In this document: piece by piece, positions 1 to 6,079 of the stretch
Position numbering within the stretch: position 1 is the stretch's first letter
How the letters are laid out: each line of letters opens with the position of its first letter
NCBI GenBank assembly: GCA_964394335.1
Contig: CAYMVZ010000038.1
Span: forward strand, 1-21,001
Origin: CAJXCL01 sp964394335
GTDB taxonomy: Bacteria; Nitrospinota; Nitrospinia; CAJXCL01
Length of the DNA: 21,001 bases
Reading direction: 5' to 3'
Program-made: the position numbers and the translations under genes
Notes under the pieces: model-generated
The model's database searches: none
The model's input: only the letters and a program-made list of their open reading frames with translations
Told to the model about the DNA's origin: nothing

Positions 1-23
1 CAAATGGATTTAGGTTTTTAATG

Positions 24-43
24 CCCCGTGCGGAAGCACGGGG
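24..43 (+). terminator. Intrinsic terminator hairpin
   Basis: A perfect 7-bp GC-rich stem (CCCCGTG / CACGGGG) with a 6-nt loop is followed on the plus strand by a T-rich tail. The tail points to termination of a plus-strand gene lying left of the window. The hairpin also sits just past the stop codon of the convergent minus-strand gene, so it may serve both directions, although the minus-strand tail is poor in T. Confidence 0.6.
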
Positions 44-47
44 TTCT

Positions 48-629
48 TTACTTTATGTTTTTGAGTCCAACGATAAGGACGCCAATTGTTTTTTTCTTAT
101 CAAAAACTGGAATTGAAATTTGGACAGAATTAGTTTTAGTACTATCATCAAAGGACAAGGGACCAACGTAAATTTGCCCCTTTCCTGAATTATAACTTTT
201 TAAGAATTTTTCTTCATCTCCTTGCCAGTAGTCAGTCGTCTCAGGATATTCTGCTACGACAGCTCCTTTTTCATCACAAAGGAAGGCCTCTACATAAAGT
301 CTCGAATTTTGGGATATTTGATCGTATAACAGCTTACCTGCTCTGTTTTTTTGAAGGCTTATAGCAAAACTATTAATTTCTCCCGCAAGCCATTGTTTAT
401 CAATTTTCATTATCTCTTCTAAGGGTACATTTTTTTGATTTTGCTTTATGACTGAGTTAATAAGGACGGGATTTTGGGACCACTTATTGATGAGTCGTAT
501 ATGCGTATTAATAATAGAAGTCATGCGCATACTTATTTGCCTATCACCCTTCCACGATAAAGATTGAGCAAATAGGGCATGATTGAAACAACCGAAAAAA
601 ATACATACTGTGAGAAAAAGTGCTTTCAT
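48..629 (-). CDS. Secreted PDC/Cache sensor-domain protein
   Basis: This 193-residue protein starts with a typical signal peptide (basic MK, hydrophobic stretch to about residue 20, likely cleavage after LFA). It is therefore predicted to be periplasmic. The remainder resembles a single PDC/Cache-type ligand-sensing domain: a long N-terminal helix, then the strand-rich part with EAFLCDEKGAVVAEYPET, DYWQGDEEKF, and the closing VQISIPVFD and TIGVLIVGL strands. No kinase, GGDEF, methyl-accepting or C-terminal membrane segment follows, so it is a free-standing binding domain that might deliver a signal to a membrane partner encoded elsewhere. The ligand cannot be read from the sequence. The start is the only Met before the signal peptide; no strong ribosome-binding site is visible. 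A divergent broken periplasmic-protein gene lies upstream. Confidence 0.75.
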   Translation of the reverse strand: MKALFLTVCIFFGCFNHALFAQSLSWKGDRQISMRMTSIINTHIRLINKWSQNPVLINSVIKQNQKNVPLEEIMKIDKQWLAGEINSFAISLQKNRAGKLLYDQISQNSRLYVEAFLCDEKGAVVAEYPETTDYWQGDEEKFLKSYNSGKGQIYVGPLSFDDSTKTNSVQISIPVFDKKKTIGVLIVGLKNIK

Positions 630-933
630 TATACCGACTTGAATATTTTTTCTTCCAATTTTACTCTTTAAGACTGAGGTTGTTTTCTAAAACTTAAGCT
701 TCAACGCTGTTCCCTTTTTATAAATAATCAGAAGAAGTATGAATTTAAAATTGGATTTTCAAATTGTCTCAAGCTTTATTAAAAAAGTAATTGAAAAACA
801 AAAGGCTCTTGTTAAATACATGTAATAATCTTATCTTTATCAGGATTCATCTGCGTTAATCCGCGGATAAAAACAATAAAAAAAAATAGAAAATATAATG
901 GCATTATAATTAGCAATCACCAAAGAGTAATTA
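630..933. other. Intergenic, AT-rich, no gene seen
   Basis: This is the divergent spacer between the PDC/Cache gene and the broken plus-strand gene. It contains a short phrase (about 849-870, centred on TCCGCGGA) resembling degenerate dispersed intergenic repeats. No convincing ORF, RNA or promoter was identified. Confidence 0.4.
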
Positions 934-1020
934 ATGGTTGTTATTTTACCAATTTTTAGTAAAAAGGTGCAATGGGTAAACAAAAGAAGCAGAATTTATG
1001 AAATTGTATCTATGTTAGAT

Positions 1021-1146
1021 ATGAAAAGAATAATCTTATATGGATTTTTTTTCATTTTGTTTAGTACAACTTGCTATACCAAAGAACCTCTCAGGTTTGC
1101 TCAGATTATCGACACTCCGGATCAATGGGAGTTTGCTAAGGATTAG
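1021..1146 (+). pseudogene. Truncated start of a periplasmic protein
   Basis: From the ATG at 1021 the frame gives a signal peptide (MKRIILYGFFFILFSTTCYT) and about 20 mature residues (KEPLRFAQIIDTPDQ...), then stops. This opening resembles the N-terminus of family-3 type periplasmic solute-binding proteins. Those are usually 220-280 residues, so nearly all of the gene is missing and nothing that continues it was found before 1307. The frame can be extended upstream to 934, but that extension has no ribosome-binding site and no signal peptide. It lies divergent to the PDC/Cache gene, a pairing that would make sense for a binding protein and a sensor. The family assignment rests on very few residues. 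Confidence 0.4.
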
Positions 1147-1306
1147 AAATTAGTCATTGAATGAAAATGTCAGGGGGGGTAGGTCAAGACTGTCTTACCA
1201 CGCAACCACCCTTGATTTTATAGCCTGCCTGTGCTTAAATTCCACAATATATTTAAATATCTAATTTTTTAAAGAGCCCCCTTTTAATATTGAGGAAAGA
1301 CTTCTC

Positions 1307-2398
1307 ATGGACATGGAAAGCCCTAAGGAAGTAAACCGTTTCAGATTTTATTTTCTGATCCTTCTTATTGTTTTTTCTCTTTATCTTTGCTTGAAGGTTT
1401 TCAGCCCTTTCCTGGAACCAATTTTCCTTGCGGCCTGTATTGCATCCGTTTTCTCTCCCTTTTATCTTTATCTTGAGAAAAAACTGCCGGGCAAACCGGT
1501 GCTCAATTCAACCATTAGCTGCGGAGCGGTTCTTTTAATTGTTATTATACCCCTCCTTTATATTCTCTTTTCACTCGGGGCGCAGGGAATCGAGGCTTAC
1601 GGAAAGTTGAATGTGTACCTTGAAAGCGAAGAAGGAAAGAAACTCCTGACCTTTGAGACATGGGAGAGAATGATTTTTCACCTTCCCTACGGCAAAGATA
1701 TTATCGAAAACTATTCTTTTGATATTAAAAGCTTTCTTCAGGAAACCCTGAAGGGGACATTGGGAGTTCTTCAGTCAGCAATTGCATCCATCGCTGGAAA
1801 AGGAGCCTACTTTGTTTTTAAGTTCACCTTTATGATAATCGCCCTTTGGATGTTTTTCCATTCGGGACGCGATTTCCTTGCATACCTGATCCGCCTTTTG
1901 CCCTTATCGGAGGAACAGGAGATGAAGATTGTTGATGAATTCCGGTCAATTTCCTCCACTACTTTTATCGGGACTTTCGGGACTGCATTTATCCTCGGCA
2001 GCATGGGTGGAATATTATTCTGGTTTTACGGGTTTTCTCCACTTCTTATTGGAGTTTCAATGGCTTTCGCGAGCCTGATCCCGGTTGTGGGGATGTCCCT
2101 TATTTGGTTCCCTATCACCATCTTTCTGCTCCTTTCCGACAATACTTTAGGAGCCATAATTCTTTTTATCATTTGCCCGCTTATCAGCCTCTCCGAAAAT
2201 ATCTTCCGACCTTTATTGATGAAGGGGGGGACAGCAATACATCCCGGTATTCTTCTTTTCTGTATTATCGGCGGTTTGCTTGCCTTTGGTTTCTTTGGAA
2301 TGATCTACGGTCCGATTACCGTTGCCATTACCAAGATCGTTCTGGACATTTATTATGATAATTACGGAAAGAATATTCACGGAGAGCCTGCTGGATGA
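1307..2398 (+). CDS. AI-2E family transporter (PerM/UPF0118-like)
   Basis: The 363-residue polytopic inner-membrane protein has the usual AI-2E/PerM length and layout. Two N-terminal membrane segments (about 10-60) are followed by a third near 65-90, a central amphipathic region (about 90-160), then a C-terminal bundle of hydrophobic helices. Typical phrases are PVVGMSLIWFP, the glycine-rich segment after IHPGILLF, and the closing FGMIYGPITVAI. Family members have been linked to autoinducer-2 export or to ion/proton antiport, and the real substrate here is unknown. The ATG at 1307 follows a TGAGGA ribosome-binding site about 10 bases upstream; a second in-frame ATG lies two codons in. It appears to be a single-gene transcript. 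Confidence 0.85.
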   Translation: MDMESPKEVNRFRFYFLILLIVFSLYLCLKVFSPFLEPIFLAACIASVFSPFYLYLEKKLPGKPVLNSTISCGAVLLIVIIPLLYILFSLGAQGIEAYGKLNVYLESEEGKKLLTFETWERMIFHLPYGKDIIENYSFDIKSFLQETLKGTLGVLQSAIASIAGKGAYFVFKFTFMIIALWMFFHSGRDFLAYLIRLLPLSEEQEMKIVDEFRSISSTTFIGTFGTAFILGSMGGILFWFYGFSPLLIGVSMAFASLIPVVGMSLIWFPITIFLLLSDNTLGAIILFIICPLISLSENIFRPLLMKGGTAIHPGILLFCIIGGLLAFGFFGMIYGPITVAITKIVLDIYYDNYGKNIHGEPAG

Positions 2399-2710
2399 GC
2401 AACATTCCTGCAAAAAACGTTTACCTCTTTAAAAACTTTGCTCTGCTCATTTCCAGATAAGAAGTAAACGGAGAAGTAAACTGATTTGTAATAATGATAT
2501 TTCATTATCCTTTTAAATTTCCACATTGCCGTTCAGTTCGATACCTGGTTTTTCATGAATAATAGAATTTCAGAAAAATATCTTATAGCTAAAGAGATAT
2601 CGCATTAAATAAACCCTTATAATTAAGCAGTTTGCAAGACCATTAAATCCAAAAACAGCTGATCTCAGCACAATCCCGCCCGTCTCTATTACAATTTCCA
2701 CATAAAAAAA
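2399..2710. other. Intergenic, nothing convincing
   Basis: AT-rich spacer between the permease and the minus-strand terminator. No conserved ORF or RNA was recognised. It could contain decayed sequence belonging to the accessory region on its right. Confidence 0.4.
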
Positions 2711-2740
2711 GGGCTACAGGTGGCTTTTGCCTGTAACCCT
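2711..2740 (-). terminator. Intrinsic terminator, minus strand
   Basis: Read on the minus strand, AGGGTTACAGG pairs with CCTGTAGCCCT with one mismatch around a short loop, and the hairpin is followed by TTTTTTTATG. Orientation and U-tract mark it as the terminator for the minus-strand gene whose 3' end lies at 2884, about 145 bases upstream of it. Confidence 0.7.
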
Positions 2741-2883
2741 AATATTTAAAAAGAAGGAAAATAATAAAACGATTTAAGCGTTATTTGATATTTAGACTCT
2801 ACTTATTTGAGAAGGATTCAAATAAATTACTTCGCCTCAATCAGCACAATATTATTCTTTGTCCTCCCTTGGCTGTAGAGATT

Positions 2884-3090
2884 TTATGGGCGACGTACCG
2901 CACGCACTCCGAAGTCGTAGCAGTAGGATCGATTGTCCTGGAAGAGGTGGCCGAAATTGAAGTTCACGAGGCGGGCGCAACAGGAGCCAACAGTCTCTGA
3001 TAACCAGTATACAAAAGCACCGCCAGAAGCAAAAATTTGGTCGCTATGCATGGTGCTGCCTTCAAAATCTTTGTTATTCTTCGACTCCTC
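2884..3090 (-). pseudogene. 3' end of a DGR-target-like protein (variable-region C-terminus)
   Basis: The minus-strand frame from 3090 to the stop at 2886-2884 encodes 68 residues, including FVYWLSETVGS, ARLVNFNFGH, QDNRSY and the terminal FGVRAVRRP. The closing VNFN...DNR...VRAVR pattern is that of DUF1566/Lcl and sulfatase-modifying-factor-like C-terminal domains. In diversity-generating retroelement targets this segment is normally full of Asn in the template. Here many codons have the form NNC (TCC, TGC, CTC, TTC, CAC, GAC, TAC), as expected when AAC codons of a template are randomised at the two adenines. A stop precedes the segment at 3093-3091 and the rest of the domain is absent, so it is a fragment; an internal ATG at 3051 would give 55 residues. 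No reverse transcriptase, Avd gene or template repeat is visible in the window. The remnant could be an orphan target or a relic. Confidence 0.55.
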
Positions 3091-3183
3091 TTACAGAGTA
3101 TCATCAAGAAAAGGTTGATAAGGAAAATGGGCACAATTTAGAAGTAGATCAGAAAAGCATAAAACACGATAGTGCTTATGTTT

Positions 3184-3374
3184 AGTCGTGGTAAGGTTTT
3201 GTGAAAGGGTAGGGCTCAAGCGGCTTAAATGTCAAGGTGCTGATAGGGTAGGGGTTCTAAAACCCTTTAAACAAAATGCCGAGGGCCGGAATCGAACCGG
3301 CACAGTGCTAAGCACCGAGGGATTTTAAGTTCTTTTTACTAATTTTTTGTAAAGGCTTGATAAGTGGCTGGTTT
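3184..3374. repeat. att-like repeat R1 (partial tRNA-Leu plus element ends)
   Basis: This copy has three parts. Bases 3184-3276 match 5867-5960 at about 93%. They include the last codons (GKVL-stop) of the ATPase gene found at 4838-5887, here only as a stub ending at 3204. Bases 3277-3330 are identical to the 3' part of tRNA-Leu from its end through the anticodon loop. Bases 3331-3374 match 4489-4532 with one change. R1 thus looks like the junction of two elements: the right end of one on its left and the left end of another on its right, sharing a tRNA-derived core. Confidence 0.85.
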
Positions 3375-3567
3375 CCCTTTTTCCTGCTAAAATCAAGCGT
3401 TTAAATCCATTCCTATAATTCCATTGTTTCTAATAATTCTATTAATTCCAATCACAATTTTATCACAGTAGCTATACCAAATTTATTCTGAAAGTAGTTT
3501 TTTATCTGTCTTGCTGGAACCAAACCACCGGTCTATTAAATACCTTTTATGACAAAGGGTATTCCAT

Positions 3568-3596
3568 TTGACTTAATTCCACTTCTCTGATATTTT
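3568..3596 (+). promoter_or_regulatory. Candidate sigma70 promoter of the TA pair
   Basis: TTGACT (3568-3573) and TATTTT (3591-3596) are separated by 17 bases. A start about 7 bases downstream would leave a very short leader before the ribosome-binding site at 3608-3613. An inverted repeat AATACC...GGTATT (3539-3544 / 3558-3563) abuts the -35 and is a possible autoregulatory operator. Confidence 0.5.
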
Positions 3597-3620
3597 GATT
3601 TTATCTCAGGAGGAAAGGAT

Positions 3621-3818
3621 ATGCATAAATTGGGGCTGCTAAATGAAATAAAGCTTATGGAAATGAAACTCCACGCCCTTAAAGCTCAGGTTAAATCCGA
3701 AGAGTCTAAAATAAAAACACATACTACAGCTAATTTGTATGGTCTCCTGAAAGGAAGCGAGGATATTACTTCGGAGGATATTGATTCCGTTAAATTTAAA
3801 CTCAAGGTGACAAGTTAG
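3621..3818 (+). CDS. Putative VapB-type antitoxin
   Basis: This 65-residue basic/acidic helical protein has the ending found in antitoxins paired with PIN toxins (ANLYGLLKGSEDITSEDIDSVKFKLK). An N-terminal heptad-like helix (about 3-30) precedes it. It would neutralise the PIN ribonuclease encoded next and probably bind the operon promoter. The start is well supported: AGGAGG at 3608-3613, 7 bases before the ATG. The stop codon TAG (3816-3818) shares its G with the GTG start of the toxin, which indicates translational coupling. The pair sits between tRNA-derived repeats R1 and R2 as the only recognisable intact cargo of that segment. Confidence 0.65.
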   Translation: MHKLGLLNEIKLMEMKLHALKAQVKSEESKIKTHTTANLYGLLKGSEDITSEDIDSVKFKLKVTS

Positions 3819-4208
3819 TGGATGTGGTCACCGATACTCATCCCTGGGTATGGTTTCTTGCTGCAAATCCCCGTCTATCCAAAAAAGCCAAATCTACATT
3901 ATCCGACCCTTCCAATATCATAATCGTTCCATCAATTGTCATGATGGAAATAAAATACCTTTACCAGAGGAAACGCATCGAATTATCCTTTGAAGAAGCC
4001 CTGTTCCAGGTTGAAACTTCTGACAATATTGTTCTGTATCCATTGGATATAACCGTTGTAAAAAAAATCACCAATTGGCCTTGATATTCATGATGCAATT
4101 ATAGTTGGGACAACCATCCAAGCTGCCGAGGAGTTTAAACAAAGGATCTCACTTGTTACAAAGGATGAAGCAATAAAAGGTTCTGGTATTGTCCCGGTGA
4201 TTTGGTAA
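3818..4208 (+). pseudogene. VapC-like PIN toxin, frameshifted
   Basis: PIN-domain ribonuclease toxin split between two frames. The first frame runs from the GTG at 3818 (MDVVTDTHPWVWFL...) to a stop at 4081-4083. The second continues with GLDIHDAIIVGTTIQAA... to the TAA at 4206-4208. Removing one A from the run of eight at 4060-4067 restores a continuous 129-residue protein (VVKKSPIGLDIHDA), the usual PIN length. All four expected acidic positions are present across the join: D in VTDTH, E in MMEIKY, D in IHDA, D in TKDE. The lesion could be a true inactivating indel, a site of transcriptional slippage, or a homopolymer sequence error. PIN toxins of VapBC pairs usually cleave tRNA or rRNA; the target here is unknown. 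Confidence 0.75.
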
Positions 4209-4434
4209 TTTTAGCCTCTTAATACTTAATACTACCTTCTGAACTTTGTCGTTTATTGAAAAGCTTTTCGTCAGGGTCAAGCCAGAACTTTCATAACATT
4301 ACAAAATTGCATGATTTGATGGCTGTTTCTGAGTTAAATCTTGAGTTCCACAGTGGCTGGTTTTGGTAGTGATTGCCGGGGCAGGATGTTCAACGTCGAT
4401 TTTAATAACACCAGTAAACTTAATTCTTTAAAAA
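4209..4434. other. Region between the TA pair and repeat R2
   Basis: No intact gene is visible. A short open stretch from the TTG at 4341 to R2 encodes SSTVAGFGSD and MFNVDFNN. This weakly resembles the SST..AG.....W.VDF..G stretch of DUF1566 domains, the same superfamily as the fragment at 2884-3090, and may be a decayed scrap. The continuation into R2 is just a reading across tRNA sequence. Confidence 0.25.
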
Positions 4435-4532
4435 TGCCGAGGGCCGGAATCGAACCGGCACAGTGCAAAGCACCGAGGGATTTTAAGTTCTTTTTACTAA
4501 TTTTTTGTAAAGGCTTGATAGGTGGCTGGTTT
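4435..4532. repeat. att-like repeat R2 (partial tRNA-Leu plus left element end)
   Basis: Bases 4435-4488 reproduce the 54-nt 3' part of tRNA-Leu with one change (CAAAG for CTAAG in the variable arm). Bases 4489-4532 reproduce the 44 bases that follow R1. Identity with R1 ends abruptly at GGCTGGTTT. It lacks the 93-bp right-end block that precedes the core in R1 and R3, so the segment on its left ends differently. Confidence 0.85.
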
Positions 4533-4675
4533 ATTTGGGATGTTCAATATGGATAGTCCCCGAAATGCTCTGGGCTGGTAAAATTCCTTACATAAAGGAC
4601 GGAAGGAGAGTATTTCTTAACATAAATGATATAAATCAATGGATTAGCAAGAACAAATCAATTAATGTTGGCTAA
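4511..4675 (+). pseudogene. Excisionase/HTH_17-like remnant
   Basis: An open frame of 54 codons, bounded on the left by a stop at 4508-4510, encodes YLGCSIW, MLWAGKIPYIKDGRRVF and NINDINQWISKNK. This is the classic layout of the small MerR-like HTH_17/excisionase DNA-binding domain (recognition helix, G-K-IPY-K-GRR wing, then a D...WI helix). There is no in-frame ATG before residue 19 of this stretch, so the N-terminus is missing or altered. It starts inside repeat R2, just beside the tRNA-derived core, where recombination directionality genes of tRNA-integrating elements often lie. R1 carries the first codons of the same frame and then diverges. Confidence 0.55.
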
Positions 4676-4688
4676 TTTTCATAAAATA

Positions 4689-4828
4689 CTTGACAAGTTT
4701 TGATTTTTAGTTTACAAGTATATCAAATTTACTTGACAAGTTTACCTGTTTTGCTTGTCAAATTTATCTGTGTTACTTGACAAGATTGCATATATTGCTT
4801 GACAAGATAAGGCTTATTGCTTGACAAG
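4689..4828 (+). promoter_or_regulatory. Seven phased CTTGACAAG boxes (operator or iteron array)
   Basis: The 9-bp near-palindrome CTTG(A/T)CAAG recurs with starts at 4689, 4710, 4732, 4754, 4776, 4798 and 4820. Spacing is 22 bases, except 21 between the first two. Copy 2 (GTTTACAAG) and copy 4 (CTTGTCAAA) are imperfect. The pitch of about two helical turns places all boxes on one DNA face. The last box ends 9 bases before the ATG at 4838. Each box contains a -35-like TTGACA, but no -10 at proper distance was found. The likely binder is the winged-helix domain of the gene it precedes. Confidence 0.8.
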
Positions 4829-4837
4829 AGTTGTGAT

Positions 4838-5887
4838 ATGAGTTTACTAAAGTACGCATTAAGGGAATTCATTATTGACAATGTAGAAAATCATCCAAGG
4901 GACATTGTTAGGTTATCTGTAGACAAATTTAAAGTTTCTCGTCAGCACATTCATGCTCACATAAATTCTATGATTAACGAAGGTATTATTCGTCAAGAAG
5001 GAAAAACAAGTGGTACAAAATATTTTTTAAAATATCTAATAGATGAACGGTTTGATTTTGATACTTCTAAACATCGAGAAGAAGATAAATTATGGGATAA
5101 ATATATTTTTCATCTTATTGATAGATTTCCTAAAAATATTAGAGATATTTGTCAGTATGGATTTACTGAAATGTACAATAACATAATAGATCATTCAGAA
5201 AGTAAGAAGGCGATCATTCATTTATATGTGACACAAAAAAATATTTCTATATTGATTATAGACTATGGGATAGGGATATTTCATAAAATAAAATCAGTTC
5301 TGAACATGAAAGATGAAAGGGATGCTATTCTTGAACTTTCAAAAGGAAAACTGACAACTGATCCAGAGAGGCATTCTGGTGAAGGGATATTTTTTACTTC
5401 AAGAATGTTTGATGATTTTATGATTTTTTCGGGAGGGTTATTTTTTTCGCATACTCCTGTTGAGGATTGGATACTATTGCATAGAAAAAATAGAAAAGGC
5501 ACTGTTATACAGATGTCCATAAATATGAAATCAAATAGAAAAATGACAGAAATATTTAATGCTTATACCTCTGATATTAATCAAGAAGGTATCCCAGCAT
5601 TTGCCAAAACCATTATTGCAGTTGACTTATTACGGTACGGTACTGGAAACCTTGTTTCAAGATCACAAGCTAAACGTTTATTAGTACGGCTTGAAGACTT
5701 TAAAGAAGTAGTACTTAATTTTGAAAATGTAGATATGATAGGGCAGGCTTTTGCTGACGAAATATTTAGAGTTTACCAAAACAGTAATCCCAATATAAAA
5801 ATAGGTTGGGTAAAGGCAAATAAGGAAGTTGAAGGAATGATTTTAAGGGCAAAATATCAAATGTCCAGTAGTGGTAAGGTTTTGTGA
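4838..5887 (+). CDS. Winged-helix / GHKL ATPase / STAS-like (DUF4325) fusion protein
   Basis: A 349-residue soluble protein with three parts. Residues 1-70 form a winged helix (VSRQHIHAHINSMINEGIIRQEG is typical of helix-recognition helix-wing). Residues about 95-235 form a GHKL/HATPase domain with an N-box (E110, N114, N115 in TEMYNNIIDHS), a G1 box (DYGIGI, 143-148) and a glycine loop (HSGEGIFFTSRMF, from 181). Residues about 255-340 match STAS-like DUF4325 (SRSQAKRLL, VVLNFENVDMIGQAFADEIF). There is no phosphoacceptor-histidine domain and no membrane segment, so it is not a standard kinase. It may be a nucleotide-dependent regulator with built-in partner module. I chose the ATG at 4838; a TTG at 4817 lies inside the box array. 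AAGAG is the only ribosome-binding candidate. The gene ends inside repeat R3 and is the sole full gene of its segment. Confidence 0.8.
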   Translation: MSLLKYALREFIIDNVENHPRDIVRLSVDKFKVSRQHIHAHINSMINEGIIRQEGKTSGTKYFLKYLIDERFDFDTSKHREEDKLWDKYIFHLIDRFPKNIRDICQYGFTEMYNNIIDHSESKKAIIHLYVTQKNISILIIDYGIGIFHKIKSVLNMKDERDAILELSKGKLTTDPERHSGEGIFFTSRMFDDFMIFSGGLFFSHTPVEDWILLHRKNRKGTVIQMSINMKSNRKMTEIFNAYTSDINQEGIPAFAKTIIAVDLLRYGTGNLVSRSQAKRLLVRLEDFKEVVLNFENVDMIGQAFADEIFRVYQNSNPNIKIGWVKANKEVEGMILRAKYQMSSSGKVL

Positions 5888-6014
5888 AAGGGTAGGGCTC
5901 AAGCGGATTAAATATCAAAGTGCTGAGAGGGTAGGAGTTCTAAAACCCTTTAAATATGTATGCCGAGGGCCGGAATCGAACCGGCACAGTGCTAAGCACC
6001 GAGGGATTTTAAGT
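5867..6014. repeat. att-like repeat R3 (right element end plus tRNA core)
   Basis: Bases 5867-5960, starting within the last codons of the ATPase gene, match 3184-3276 (about 93%, small indel before the core). Bases 5961-6014 are the 54-nt core shared with R1 and R2. Here the core continues into an intact tRNA-Leu, whereas R1 and R2 diverge at the anticodon-stem boundary. This is the arrangement expected of an attR at the reconstituted tRNA. Confidence 0.85.
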
Positions 6015-6045
6015 CCCTTGCGTCTACCAATTCCGCCACCCCGGC
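5961..6045 (-). tRNA. tRNA-Leu (anticodon TAA)
   Basis: The 85-nt minus-strand gene folds as a class II tRNA. It has acceptor stem GCCGGGG / CCUCGGC with one G-U pair and discriminator A, a D arm with GGAATTGGTAGA, and an anticodon stem AGGGA / TCCCT with loop CTTAAAA giving anticodon TAA. A long variable arm (GGTGCTTAGCACTG) and a T arm GCCGG-TTCGATT-CCGGC follow. The 3' CCA is not encoded. Its 3' half is the integration core repeated at 3277-3330 and 4435-4488. The 5' half and the promoter lie on the side away from the elements, so integration leaves a functional gene. Confidence 0.97.
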
Positions 6046-6079
6046 AGTGCTTGAAGTGTCGAAAAAAATATAAGTGAAA

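Noticed and set aside
2785..3118. Two plus-strand ORFs over the minus-strand fragment
   Set aside because: They are antisense shadows of the DGR-target-like coding sequence and have no ribosome-binding sites or recognisable domains.
3252..3265. Hairpin GGGTT-CTAA-AACCC in R1 as a terminator
   Set aside because: The stem is short, the tail is only three T, and the R3 copy does not keep the pairing.
4341..4556. 71-codon ORF spanning repeat R2
   Set aside because: Its middle is antisense tRNA sequence; only the part before R2 is considered, with low confidence, as a possible domain scrap.
4689..4828. CRISPR-like interpretation of the regular array
   Set aside because: The repeated unit is only a 9-bp palindrome, the 13-base intervals are AT-rich and similar to each other, and no cas gene is present.
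4689..4828. Series of tandem promoters from the repeated TTGACA
   Set aside because: No -10 hexamer lies at 16-18 bases from any of the boxes, so they are better seen as protein-binding sites that happen to contain the hexamer.
5871..6077. Plus-strand ORF of 68 codons across the tRNA
   Set aside because: It reads antisense through tRNA-Leu. Such frames are a familiar false call over tRNA-Leu genes and have no support as proteins.
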